Positions 53,414 to 62,219 of a stretch of 64,000 nucleotides of DNA are shown here, one piece after another. Made by a program: the position numbers and the translations under genes. The DNA comes from Minwuia sp. (GTDB taxonomy: Bacteria; Pseudomonadota; Alphaproteobacteria; Minwuiales; Minwuiaceae). The DNA lies in assembly GCA_029210175.1 (NCBI GenBank), contig JARGPL010000032.1, forward strand, positions 147,772 through 211,771, written 5' to 3'. The notes below the pieces were generated by a model that saw only the letters and a list, made by a program, of their open reading frames with translations, ran no database searches and was not told the origin of the DNA. The first letter of the stretch is position 1. Every line of letters begins with the position of its first letter.

Positions 53414-54237
53414 CTGCGGGCCGGAAAGAACAGCTGTTTGCCGTTCACGCGGAACGCGGCGATGGCTGCCTGGCCTGTCGGTGACAGCAGCCAGTCGATG
53501 AAGGTCTGGCCATCCACGGCCCGGATACCCGGGTGCCGTGCCGGATTCACCAGAATGACGCCATAGGGGTTCTGCAGGGCCGGATCACCCTCGACCAGCA
53601 GCCGGTGGTCCTGCCTGTTGCCAAAGCTGAGCCATGTCGCCCGGTCCACCAGCGTATAGGCGTCCATGCCGATGGCGATGTTCAGGGTCGCCCCCATGCC
53701 TGATCCGGCCTCGCGATACCAGCTTGCATCCGGCGCTGGCGCAATACCGGCAGCCATCCAGAGCGCCCGTTCCTTCTTGTGCGTGCCGGAATCGTCGCCA
53801 CGCGAGACGAAAGGCGCGGCAGACCCTGCCAGCCGTCGCAGAGCCGAGTTCGTGTCGGTCAGGCCGCTGATGCCTGCCGGGTCGTCTGCCGGTCCAACGA
53901 TGACGAAGTCATTGGCCATCAGGTCGTGGCGTGTGACGCCGTGTCCGTCGGCGACAAAGGCGTCCTCCGCCGCACGGGCATGGACGATCAGCACATCGCC
54001 GTCACCGTTCCGGGCGTTGCGCAGCGCCTGCCCGGTGCCGACGGCCACCACCCGGACTTCGATCCCCGATTTAGCCCTGAACAGGGGCAGAAGGTAACCG
54101 TAGAGGCCGGAATTCTCGGTTGATGTCGTTGATTGCAGGATGATGAAACGGTCAGCCGCCGTCGCCGTCTGGCCTGCAAGAGCGGTCAGGATCAGCAGCA
54201 ACAACGCCAGCACCAGCGTCGGCTTGCGGGCGCGCAT
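53392..54237 (-). CDS. tupA: Tungstate-binding periplasmic protein TupA
   Basis: A 281-residue binding protein with a signal peptide (residues 1-27, cleavage near TATAA). The TupA signature FIILQSTTSTENSGLYGYLLPLF is at residues 31-53, with the TTST oxyanion-binding motif, and RGDDSGTHKKERALW follows near residue 146. It specifically binds tungstate for molybdopterin-type enzymes. Start overlaps the tupC stop. Confidence 0.92.
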   Translation of the reverse strand: MRARKPTLVLALLLLILTALAGQTATAADRFIILQSTTSTENSGLYGYLLPLFRAKSGIEVRVVAVGTGQALRNARNGDGDVLIVHARAAEDAFVADGHGVTRHDLMANDFVIVGPADDPAGISGLTDTNSALRRLAGSAAPFVSRGDDSGTHKKERALWMAAGIAPAPDASWYREAGSGMGATLNIAIGMDAYTLVDRATWLSFGNRQDHRLLVEGDPALQNPYGVILVNPARHPGIRAVDGQTFIDWLLSPTGQAAIAAFRVNGKQLFFPARSQARAGE

Positions 54238-55010
54238 CAGAGCAGCAGCCGACCGGCCAGATAGGCGGCTGCGGCATCGGTCGCCGGTCCGTCGAAAAAG
54301 TCACTGGCTGCTGCCTGCTCCATGACACGGCCCCGGTTCAGGAAGATGACGTCATCGGCCAGTCTGCGCGCCTGCCCCACGTCATGGGTCACCAGGACCA
54401 CCGTGGCACCGCGCGCCTCTGCCGTGCCAATCAGGGTCTCGATCAGGCGCGTGGCATAGGGGTCCAGGTTCGCTGTTGGCTCGTCCAGCAGCAACAGGTC
54501 CGGTTCCGCCGCAAGTGCGCGCACGATGGACAGACGCTGCTGCTCACCTGCTGACAGGACACGGGCGGACCGATGCGCCACGTCGCTCAGGCCAGCCAGT
54601 TGCAGCAGTTCAGCCAGCATCGCCGGTCGATCACGGCGCGGAATGCCATAGACACGCAAGGCATGGCGCAGATTGCCGATCACTGAGCGACGCAGCAGCA
54701 CAGGGCGCTGAAACACCGTCGCGATGCGCCTGCGGCCAGCGTCGCTGATCGGTGCGGTCGCATAGGTGATCTGGCCATCATCTGGGCGCAGCAGACCCTG
54801 GATCAGGCGCAGGCACAGCGTCTTGCCCGCGCCGTTGGGGCCCATGATCGTGGTCAGCCGTCCGGGACGCAGGCGGAACGACACCTGATCCAGCAGGGTG
54901 GCAGCATCGGCGCGATAGCTCACCGCCTCCAGCGCCACGGGCAGGACCCCGGCGGGGCGCTTGGTGGGTGCCAGGGCGCGGCGGGCGGGTGTGGTCAGGG
55001 CGTCAGACAT
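54237..55010 (-). CDS. tupC: Tungstate ABC transporter ATPase TupC
   Basis: A 257-residue ATPase. Walker A GPNGAGKTLCLR near residue 58 (note Leu instead of the usual Ser/Thr after GKT), signature LSAGEQQRLSIVRAL, Walker B LLLLDEPTANLD. Order here is tupB-tupC-tupA, differing from the common tupABC. It overlaps the permease gene by eight bases. Confidence 0.9.
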   Translation of the reverse strand: MSDALTTPARRALAPTKRPAGVLPVALEAVSYRADAATLLDQVSFRLRPGRLTTIMGPNGAGKTLCLRLIQGLLRPDDGQITYATAPISDAGRRRIATVFQRPVLLRRSVIGNLRHALRVYGIPRRDRPAMLAELLQLAGLSDVAHRSARVLSAGEQQRLSIVRALAAEPDLLLLDEPTANLDPYATRLIETLIGTAEARGATVVLVTHDVGQARRLADDVIFLNRGRVMEQAAASDFFDGPATDAAAAYLAGRLLL

Positions 55011-55701
55011 GGCGCGGCACCGCTTTTGTCGGCCGCAACGCCATTACCGCGCCATTGACCGCCAGCGCGATCAGCATCAGCACCAGGCCCAGCCCGACGG
55101 CCATGGCCAGATTGCCCTTCGATGTCTCCAGCGCGATGGTCGTGGTCATGACCCGGGTGACGTGGTTGATGTTGCCACCGACCATCATCACCGCGCCGAC
55201 TTCCGCCGCCGCGCGACCGAACCCTGCCAGGGCCACTGTCAGCAACGACAGTCGCGCATCATAGAGCAGGGTCATCACCGCGCCGCCGGTGCGCAGGCCC
55301 ATGCTGCGCAGCTGTTCGTCATATTCCTGGTGCAGATCCTCGATCACCTGCCGGCTCAGCGCGGCAACGATGGGTGTCACCAGCACGGTCTGGGCGATGA
55401 TCATGGCGGTCGGCGTGTAGAGCAGTTCCAGCGGCCCGAGCGGCCCTGCCCGCGAGAGCAGCAGATAGACCAGCAGGCCGGCGAGCACCGGCGGCAGTCC
55501 CATCAGGGCATTGGTGCCGACGACCAGCGCACCGCGCCCCGGAAACCGGGCAATGGCCAGCAGGGCACCGAGGGGCAGGCCGATCATGCAGGCAAGCGCC
55601 ACCGCCGTCAGGCTGACCCGCAGCGACAGGGAGACGATCTCCCACAGTGCGGCATCACCAAACGCGATCAGGTGCAGGGCCTCGGTTATCGCGTCGCCCA
55701 T
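55003..55701 (-). CDS. tupB: Tungstate ABC transporter permease TupB
   Basis: A 232-residue permease with five to six membrane segments. ALHLIAFGDAALWEIVSLSLRVSL at the start, GLPLGALLAIARFPGRGALV and the EAA-type loop near GFGRAAAEVGAVMMVGGNI match TupB/WtpB-like proteins. ATG 55701 is chosen by family length; the frame stays open to 55857. Confidence 0.88.
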   Translation of the reverse strand: MGDAITEALHLIAFGDAALWEIVSLSLRVSLTAVALACMIGLPLGALLAIARFPGRGALVVGTNALMGLPPVLAGLLVYLLLSRAGPLGPLELLYTPTAMIIAQTVLVTPIVAALSRQVIEDLHQEYDEQLRSMGLRTGGAVMTLLYDARLSLLTVALAGFGRAAAEVGAVMMVGGNINHVTRVMTTTIALETSKGNLAMAVGLGLVLMLIALAVNGAVMALRPTKAVPRHV

Positions 55702-55891
55702 CTCTCGCAAGCCTTTCAGGGGTCGGCTGACAGTGCATTGCTGCTTCTGTCCCATATGTCGGGCAGTGACCGCAAGTCGATCAGCGGCGGATTCCGGCTT
55801 CTGCACGACGGGCATGCTGCCTGTGTGATGGACAAGTGGCGGGCGGACGGTCTTCAATCAGGCGAGCAACCACCTTGGGGGAGGATCGAAC

Positions 55892-56629
55892 ATGGCACTC
55901 GTGACACGACAGGATGACAATGGGCTGGCCATTCTCAGTCTCAACCGGCCGGAGGCGCTGAACGCGCTGTCGCCCAGCATGTTCGTCGAACTGAATGGCC
56001 ATGTGCAGGCGATCCGCGATCAGCCAGATGAAATCGGTGTGGTGATCCTGCGGGGGGTGGGGCGGTCGTTCTCTGCGGGCAATGACCTGAAGGCGATCCA
56101 GAATGGCGATGTGCCACCGGTCCCGACCTATCAGTCGGGCACCATCGACATGATAGAGAACCTGCCGCAGCCGGTGATCTGTGCGGTGCAGGGGCATTGC
56201 TATACCGGCGCGCTGGAACTGGCGCTGTCTGCCGACCTGATCGTCGCGGGCAGCTCAGCGAAGTTCTGCGATACCCACGGCAAGTGGGGCATGTCCCCGC
56301 TCTGGGGCATGAGCCGCCGCCTGCCGCAGCGGGTTGGTGTGCAGCGCGCCAAGCAGATGATGTATTCCGGTACACCCGTCTCCGGCGCGCGTGCCGTCGA
56401 GATCGGTCTGGCACTCGAATGCGTGGCGGATGATGTGCTGCTCGATCATGTAACCGCCATGGCGCGGGCGTTCCTGGAAAATTCCTGGTTCACGCTGCGG
56501 GCCGACAAGATGCTGGTCAATCAGGGTCAGAACCATGGCCATTGGGCCGCCCTCGAATTCGAACGCCGCAACAGCCCCGGTCGCGGACCGGAGGTGGCGG
56601 AACGGCTGGCAGCATTCAGCAAGGGGTAG
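55892..56629 (+). CDS. Enoyl-CoA hydratase/isomerase family protein
   Basis: A 245-residue crotonase-fold protein. SLNRPEALNALSPSM near residue 11, the oxyanion-hole segment FSAGNDLKAI near residue 57, and ALELALSADLIVA near residue 107. At the second catalytic position GKWGMSPLWGMSRRL replaces the usual Glu of hydratases, so the reaction may be isomerisation or thioester chemistry rather than hydration. GGGGGAGG precedes the ATG. Confidence 0.88.
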   Translation: MALVTRQDDNGLAILSLNRPEALNALSPSMFVELNGHVQAIRDQPDEIGVVILRGVGRSFSAGNDLKAIQNGDVPPVPTYQSGTIDMIENLPQPVICAVQGHCYTGALELALSADLIVAGSSAKFCDTHGKWGMSPLWGMSRRLPQRVGVQRAKQMMYSGTPVSGARAVEIGLALECVADDVLLDHVTAMARAFLENSWFTLRADKMLVNQGQNHGHWAALEFERRNSPGRGPEVAERLAAFSKG

Positions 56630-56718
56630 GCAGCGACACCCGTCTGAACTGGTTTCTGCCGTCACCATGAAGCTCGGCTTCGCCGTCCAGCGATGCTTCC
56701 CATCAGTTTCGAGCGGCT

Positions 56719-57636
56719 CTATGCCCCCTCCGCCCAGGGCTTCAGAGCCATCCAGGCCACCCGGTGGCAAGGCGTCGGGATGCCGAGGCGTTCACCTTCG
56801 CGGACGATGTAGCCGGAGAACCAGTCGAGTTCCAGCCGCGCGCCGCGTTCGCGGTCGAACTGCATGGAGGTCTCGACTTCCGGATCACGTTTCAGCCCGT
56901 CGGCCCAGTGCTGGTCCACCTGGTCGTCGGCCATGCCTGCGCCCTTGGCCTGCCCGACGGCGAAGGCTTCCTGCATCAGTTCGCGATACAGCTGCCAGCT
57001 TTCGGGGCAACCGCGAACCGTGCCGAGCCGTGCGCGAACGAGGGTACTGATCGCCGCATAGGACCCGACCATGATGAACTTCCGCCAGAGCGATTCCAGC
57101 GTGTTCTCGGCCAGCAGGGCCCAGACGCCCGCAGCCTCCAGCAGATCGCGGAACGCCTTGATTGCGTCGTCCTGCACATTGTCCAGCCGCCCGAATTCCA
57201 GTCGGTCGATGCGGGCGATCTGGCGCACGTGGCCCGGCGCAATGACCTGCGCGGGCAGCATCGACTGCGCGCCCCAGACATGGGTCTCACCATAAAGCTC
57301 GCTCAGCAGTTCTTCCGTGTAGACACCGTTCTGCAAGGACAGGACGTGCGTGTCCGGCCCGATCATCGGGGCCATGGCCCGGGCGGCGTCGTCCACGTCA
57401 TACAGCTTGGTGGCAAAGATGATGACATCGACCGGGCCGATTTCCGCCGGATCGGTCGTCGCTGCGACCTTCGGCAGATGCAGCGTGTCGTCCATCATCT
57501 CGACCGTCAGACCACCCTGGCGCAGGACGCCGACGGTGCGGTCACGGGCGATGAACGTTACATCGGCACCGGCCTGCTGCAGCCGTCCACCGTAGTAACA
57601 CCCGAGAGCTCCGGCCCCCATCACGGCAATGCGCAT
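56719..57636 (-). CDS. 2-dehydropantoate 2-reductase family protein (PanE/ApbA)
   Basis: A 305-residue NADPH-dependent dehydrogenase. Nucleotide motif MGAGALGCYYGGRL at residues 5-18, the catalytic Lys in LWRKFIMVGSYAAI near residue 190, and the C-terminal SMQFDRERGARLELDWFSGYIVREGERLG signature. Ketopantoate reduction is possible, but many paralogues act on other 2-keto acids. It follows ivd by three bases. Confidence 0.9.
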   Translation of the reverse strand: MRIAVMGAGALGCYYGGRLQQAGADVTFIARDRTVGVLRQGGLTVEMMDDTLHLPKVAATTDPAEIGPVDVIIFATKLYDVDDAARAMAPMIGPDTHVLSLQNGVYTEELLSELYGETHVWGAQSMLPAQVIAPGHVRQIARIDRLEFGRLDNVQDDAIKAFRDLLEAAGVWALLAENTLESLWRKFIMVGSYAAISTLVRARLGTVRGCPESWQLYRELMQEAFAVGQAKGAGMADDQVDQHWADGLKRDPEVETSMQFDRERGARLELDWFSGYIVREGERLGIPTPCHRVAWMALKPWAEGA

Positions 57637-57639
57637 CGG

Positions 57640-58812
57640 TCAGGCACTCTTCTGGAACAGTTCGCGCCCGATCAGCATGCGGCGGATTTCCGACGTGCCC
57701 GCCCCAATCTCGTAGAGCTTGGCATCGCGCAGGTAGCGCCCGGTCGGATAGTCGTTGATGTAACCGTTGCCGCCCAGCGCCTGGATGGCTTCCAGCGCCA
57801 TCCATGTGGCTTTCTCGGCTGAATAGAGGATGCACCCGGCGGCGTCGTAGCGCGTGACCTCGCCCCGGTCACAGGCACCGGCGACTGCATAGACGTAGGC
57901 GCGGCAGGCGTTCATCGTCGTGTACATGTCGGCCAGCTTTCCCTGCATCAGCTGGAATTCGCCGATGGGGGTGCCGAACTGCTTGCGCTCATGCACATAC
58001 GGCATCACCACATCCATGCAGGCCTGCATGATGCCAAGCGGTCCGCCGGACAGCACCGCGCGTTCATAGTCGAGGCCGGACATCAGCACCCGCGCGCCCT
58101 GGTTCAGGCCGCCCAGGATGTTTTCCTCCGACACCTCGCAATCCTCGAACACCAGCTCCCCGGTGTCGGAACCGCGCATGCCCAGCTTGTCGAGCTTCTG
58201 CGCGGTGGAGAAACCCTTCATGCCCTTTTCGATGATGAAGGCCGTGATGCCCCGCGGCCCCGCCTCCGGGTCCGTCTTGCCATAGACCACCAGCGTGTCG
58301 GCGGTCGGGCCGTTGGTGATCCAGAACTTGTTGCCGTTCAGGACATATCGGTCACCCTTCTTTTCCGCCTTCAGCTTCAGGCTGACCACATCGGAACCTG
58401 CGCTGGGTTCCGACATGGCGAGCGCACCCAGATGTTCACCGCTGACCAGCTTCGGCAGATACTTCTGGCGCTGGGCTTCCGTGCCGTTCAGGCGGATCTG
58501 GTTGACGCAGAGGTTGGAGTGCGCGCCGTAGGACAGGCCGACGGAGCCGGAGGCACGGCTGATTTCCTCCATCGCGATGACATGTTCCAGATAGCCGAGG
58601 CCGCTGCCGCCGTATTCTTCCTCCACCGTCATGCCGAGCAGGCCAAGCTCCCCCAGTTCCGGCCAGAGATCGCGGGGGAATTCATTGTCGCGGTCGATGG
58701 CGTCAGCGCGTGGCGCAATGCGGTCAGCGGTGAAGCTGGAGACCGTGTCGCGGATCATGTCGGCGGTTTCGCCCAGATTGAAGTTCAGGCTGGGGAACTG
58801 GTTCGGGATCAT
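57640..58812 (-). CDS. ivd: Isovaleryl-CoA dehydrogenase
   Basis: A 390-residue acyl-CoA dehydrogenase. The N-terminus [41 protein letters not shown], and [21 protein letters not shown] with the Glu-containing catalytic segment match Ivd of leucine breakdown. The C-terminus [17 protein letters not shown] is standard. ATG 58812 has GGAGGG upstream. The usual methylcrotonyl-CoA carboxylase neighbours are absent. Confidence 0.93.
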   Translation of the reverse strand: MIPNQFPSLNFNLGETADMIRDTVSSFTADRIAPRADAIDRDNEFPRDLWPELGELGLLGMTVEEEYGGSGLGYLEHVIAMEEISRASGSVGLSYGAHSNLCVNQIRLNGTEAQRQKYLPKLVSGEHLGALAMSEPSAGSDVVSLKLKAEKKGDRYVLNGNKFWITNGPTADTLVVYGKTDPEAGPRGITAFIIEKGMKGFSTAQKLDKLGMRGSDTGELVFEDCEVSEENILGGLNQGARVLMSGLDYERAVLSGGPLGIMQACMDVVMPYVHERKQFGTPIGEFQLMQGKLADMYTTMNACRAYVYAVAGACDRGEVTRYDAAGCILYSAEKATWMALEAIQALGGNGYINDYPTGRYLRDAKLYEIGAGTSEIRRMLIGRELFQKSA

Positions 58813-58913
58813 GGATATTCCCTCCAAGGGTCGGTCCTGCGTTTCTGCCCCTATCTAACGCGCCCGGCGCGGGCTTGTCACGGTGACAGAACGTGGCGGC
58901 AGAGGAGGGTGGG

Positions 58914-59825
58914 TCAGGCCTCTGCCAGCACGATCAGCAGGATGGCGCTGACGATCAGCAGGATGCCGATGACTTCGATCCGTGACGCCTTCTCCTTGAA
59001 GAAGAACACCCCGGCGATGAAGGTGAACACCAGCTCCACCTGCCCCAGTGCCCGCACGTAGGCGGCGTTCTGCAAGGTGAAGGCGGTGAACCAGCAGACC
59101 GAACAGAGCATGCCGGCCAGCCCGACCGGGGCTGCGCGACGCCATTCCTTCAGCACCCGCATCAGTTCCGGGCGATCGAATGCCACGAACCAGGCCCCCA
59201 TCAGCACGGTCTGCATGCTGAGCGATATGGCCAGGGCATAGGCTGCGGCCATGATGAAATCCGGCCCGTCGAGCGCCAGGGCAGCCCCGCGATAGAACAC
59301 CACGGAGCCACCGAGCAGAACGGCACTCAGCAGCCCGACCAGCGTCGCCTTTTCCCCCATGCCGCGCCACAGGCCGCCAACCGTCAGCCGGGTGTCGGTC
59401 AGGGACAACAGCACCGTTCCTGCTGCGCCGATCGTGATGGCCAGAATGGCGAGCGGCCCGACCGTATCCCCCAGCAGCACCGCACCGAGGATGGCGATCA
59501 ACACCACCTCCAGCTTCGAGAACGTGGTGCCCACGGCGAAGCTGCGGAACGAGAACATCCAGAGCAGGGTCACCGTGAACAGGATCTGTGACAGGCCGCC
59601 CAGCAGGCAGTACAGCAGGAACAGTGCATTTGGCTCGGGCACCGGAAAACCGCCGAACTCTGCCAGAGCCCAGACATACAGCAGCGCCAGCGGCATCGCA
59701 TAGATGAAGCGGGAATAGGCTGCACCCGTGGTCGACAGGCGACCCTTGATTGCCTTCTGCAAGGCGGATCGCAGGTTCTGCAGGAACGCCGCAGCGATGG
59801 TGACCGGTATCCAGAGCGCGAGCAT
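58914..59825 (-). CDS. EamA/DMT-superfamily transporter
   Basis: A 303-residue protein with ten membrane segments in two EamA halves (IPVTIAAAFLQNLRSALQK at the start; LGQVELVFTFIAGVFFFKEKASRIEVIGILLIV near the end). Members export amino acids or other metabolites; substrate unknown. It is followed on the same strand only by ivd after about 100 bases. Confidence 0.87.
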   Translation of the reverse strand: MLALWIPVTIAAAFLQNLRSALQKAIKGRLSTTGAAYSRFIYAMPLALLYVWALAEFGGFPVPEPNALFLLYCLLGGLSQILFTVTLLWMFSFRSFAVGTTFSKLEVVLIAILGAVLLGDTVGPLAILAITIGAAGTVLLSLTDTRLTVGGLWRGMGEKATLVGLLSAVLLGGSVVFYRGAALALDGPDFIMAAAYALAISLSMQTVLMGAWFVAFDRPELMRVLKEWRRAAPVGLAGMLCSVCWFTAFTLQNAAYVRALGQVELVFTFIAGVFFFKEKASRIEVIGILLIVSAILLIVLAEA

Positions 59826-59851
59826 GTCGGGTCTTCCTTGGTTCTCGACCC

Positions 59852-60388
59852 TCAGTCCAGCAGGGCTGTGGCCACGGCCTGCATGAAGGGATCGTTGACA
59901 CCGATCTCGCGCAGATGCGCGGCGGTTTCGCGAACATAGTCGGGATTGCGCCCGCTGTGACCCACCGCACCACGCACGGTGGCCACCGCCGTGGCGACGT
60001 CCAGCCGCCCGGCATACTGCGGGTTCGCACGGTCCACGGTGTAGGTCAGGGCGTTGACCGGTCGGCCATCATCCAGGTGCAGCCGTACATCGGTCGCCAG
60101 ATAGACCGGCGTCACCCGTTCGCGCGCGTCCAGATAATCGCGGACTTCCGTCGCCTGATGTCCGGCGACCCGATAGGCGATGCCGACACAGGCACCGCCC
60201 CGGTCCAGCCCCATCACCAGCCCGGGCGCGGCCTGACTGCCGCGATGGTGCCAGGACCAGACACACAGGCTGCGGTGCCGTCCGCGCAACAGGGCACGCT
60301 GTCGATCCAGATGGTCAAAGCCCGGCCGCCACATCAGCGACCCATAGCCAAAGATCCAGAGATCATCTTCGGATGTTGCGTCAGACAA
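59852..60388 (-). CDS. chaC: Gamma-glutamylcyclotransferase ChaC (glutathione-specific)
   Basis: A 178-residue ChaC-type enzyme cleaving glutathione to 5-oxoproline and Cys-Gly. FGYGSLMWRPGFDHLDRQRALLRGRHRSLCVWS near residue 12 holds the YGSL substrate loop; the catalytic Glu is in DYLDARERVTPVYL. TTG at 60386-60388 with GGAGG five bases upstream is chosen; it overlaps the mutY stop by eight bases. Confidence 0.9.
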   Translation of the reverse strand: MSDATSEDDLWIFGYGSLMWRPGFDHLDRQRALLRGRHRSLCVWSWHHRGSQAAPGLVMGLDRGGACVGIAYRVAGHQATEVRDYLDARERVTPVYLATDVRLHLDDGRPVNALTYTVDRANPQYAGRLDVATAVATVRGAVGHSGRNPDYVRETAAHLREIGVNDPFMQAVATALLD

Positions 60389-61454
60389 GGGTGCCTCCTG
60401 ACAGGGCATGGCGGCAGACCTTCTTGGCCACCGTCGGCAGGGCCAGGCTGTCGAGCCTGTCCGGCGGACACCAGACGTCGTCCGGCCCGTCGAATGTCGC
60501 ATGGTCGGCAACATGCCCGGCCCAGACCGTCATCTCGAAATGGAAATGGGTGAAGGTATGGCTGACGCCGCCGTTCAGGGCACGCCAGTCACTGGCCACC
60601 GGTGCATGATTGCGGGTCTCTGCCTCGGTCCATGGTCTGGCGTCGCGCCAGTCCGTGGATGGCGGCAGCATCATGCCCCCCAGCAATCCCTTGTCCGGTC
60701 GGCGCTGAAACAGTACCGCACCATCTCCCCGGCTGAGCCAGAAGAACACGGCATGCCGGGTCGGCTTGGCCTTCTTCGGGGCCTTGCGGGGCAGGTCGGC
60801 GGCAATGCCCTGTTCCCGCCCCATGCAGTCGCGGCTGATCGGGCAGGTGCCACAGGCGGGGGAACGTGGTGTGCAGATGGTTGCCCCCAGATCCATCAGC
60901 GCCTGTGCCATGTCGCCCGGGCGGTCCCTTGCGATCAGCGTCGCCGCCCGCGCCTTCAGTTCCGGCTTCACCGTCGGCATGGCCTCTTCGATGGCGTACA
61001 GGCGCGCGCTGACCCGTTCGATGTTGCCGTCCACCGGCATGGTCGGCTGATCGAAGGCGATCGCGGCAATGGCAGCGGCGGTATAGGGGCCGATGCCCGG
61101 CAGGGACAGCAAACCGGCCTCGGTCTGCGGAAAGCGCCCGGCATGGTCGGCGACCAGGACTTGCGCACATTTCCGCAGGTTGCGGGCGCGGCTGTAGTAT
61201 CCCAGCCCCTGCCAGGCATGCATCACCGCATCCTGCTCGGCGGCGGCCAGATCGGCCACCCCGGGCCAGCGCTGCAGGAACGCCCGGAAGTACGGGATGA
61301 CCGTCTGCACGGTGGTCTGCTGCAGCATGACCTCGCTGAGCCAGACGTGGTAGGGATCCGGCCGGACCCCGGGGTCAGACCGCCAGGGCAGGCGGCGCCG
61401 GTGGCTGTCGTAGTGGGCCAGCAGGTCGGCTATGATGCGGGACGGATCGGGCAT
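60381..61454 (-). CDS. mutY: A/G-specific adenine glycosylase MutY
   Basis: A 357-residue base-excision enzyme removing adenine opposite 8-oxoguanine. HhH motif LPGIGPYTAAAI near residue 115, catalytic Asp in VDGNIERV near residue 137, [4Fe-4S] cluster C-x6-C-x2-C-x5-C (CTPRSPACGTCPISRDC), and a C-terminal Nudix-like domain with GLLGGMMLPPSTDW. Confidence 0.95.
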   Translation of the reverse strand: MPDPSRIIADLLAHYDSHRRRLPWRSDPGVRPDPYHVWLSEVMLQQTTVQTVIPYFRAFLQRWPGVADLAAAEQDAVMHAWQGLGYYSRARNLRKCAQVLVADHAGRFPQTEAGLLSLPGIGPYTAAAIAAIAFDQPTMPVDGNIERVSARLYAIEEAMPTVKPELKARAATLIARDRPGDMAQALMDLGATICTPRSPACGTCPISRDCMGREQGIAADLPRKAPKKAKPTRHAVFFWLSRGDGAVLFQRRPDKGLLGGMMLPPSTDWRDARPWTEAETRNHAPVASDWRALNGGVSHTFTHFHFEMTVWAGHVADHATFDGPDDVWCPPDRLDSLALPTVAKKVCRHALSGGTLV

Positions 61455-61781
61455 GGTTCGCTGGCGGTTCCGGCGTGATGCTCAGGGAGAGGCGGATTCA
61501 GGTGGCCGCCAGGGTGTTCAGCCAGAAGGCACGTTGCAACATGGATGTCGTTCGCCACCAGTCATGCCACAAGGCGGCCCGGTGTCAAAGTCCGACCATG
61601 CCCTGAACACTCCGGGAGAACCCGGCAGGCGCAGCTCATCCTGACTGGCACCACAGCCATCGATGCCGCTGTCCCGACCAATACCGGCGTGGTCGCGCTG
61701 CTCATTCGCGGCCAGGCAATAGCCGTTGGCGATGAACCCGAACCCCGAATGGTGCTTCAACCCGGTTCGCGTGGAGCAGGA
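61455..61781. other. Stretch without a convincing gene between mutY and the lipoprotein
   Basis: About 330 bases. Open frames on both strands (for example minus 61518-61760 and plus from 61545) have similar third-position composition, no clear ribosome site and no family resemblance. It may hold the mutY promoter and decayed sequence. Confidence 0.45.
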
Positions 61782-61982
61782 TCAACCGCCGGCTGCGTCC
61801 CCGCCGCCTCCACCATCTCCACCAACACCACCGCCGCCGCCTGCGCCGTCGCCCGAACTGGTGAGAGGGGCCTGCGCACCATTGGCAGTTCCACCCGCCG
61901 TCTCGCAGGCGGTCAGGCCGAGCGCCAGGGCAAGGCCCAACAGCGGTGTCGGCATTCGATGTGTGTCCAGTTTCGCCCGCAT
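61782..61982 (-). CDS. Small glycine-rich lipoprotein
   Basis: A 66-residue protein: a lipoprotein signal with lipobox LTAC (residues 24-27), then NGAQAPLTSSGDG and a Gly/Asp-rich tail (repeated GGGGG, GGDGG). GGAGGAAAG precedes the ATG. The lipobox suggests attachment to a membrane in the periplasm; no further function visible. Confidence 0.72.
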   Translation of the reverse strand: MRAKLDTHRMPTPLLGLALALGLTACETAGGTANGAQAPLTSSGDGAGGGGGVGGDGGGGGDAAGG

Positions 61983-62219
61983 GTGCTTTCCTCCAATGGC
62001 TATCTTATTGGTTGCACTACAGCATAGGGCAGCATCCGGAGAAAGATGGGAGAGACAGTATGCAGGCATCCGTGATCAATTGAGGTGTTGAAGCCAGTCA
62101 TGACCTCCTTGCATTGGCCGAGGTTTTCTGGCCGGCATGTCCATTTCGCTCATTGGTTGCTGTAGGATATGGCTCTATACACAGGTTTCTGATTTGCTTT
62201 GATTTCTGCCGGAGGCCCC

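Noticed and set aside
61518..62027. Overlapping frames on both strands between mutY and the lipoprotein as new genes
   Set aside because: Similar composition in both directions, no ribosome site, no recognised motif.
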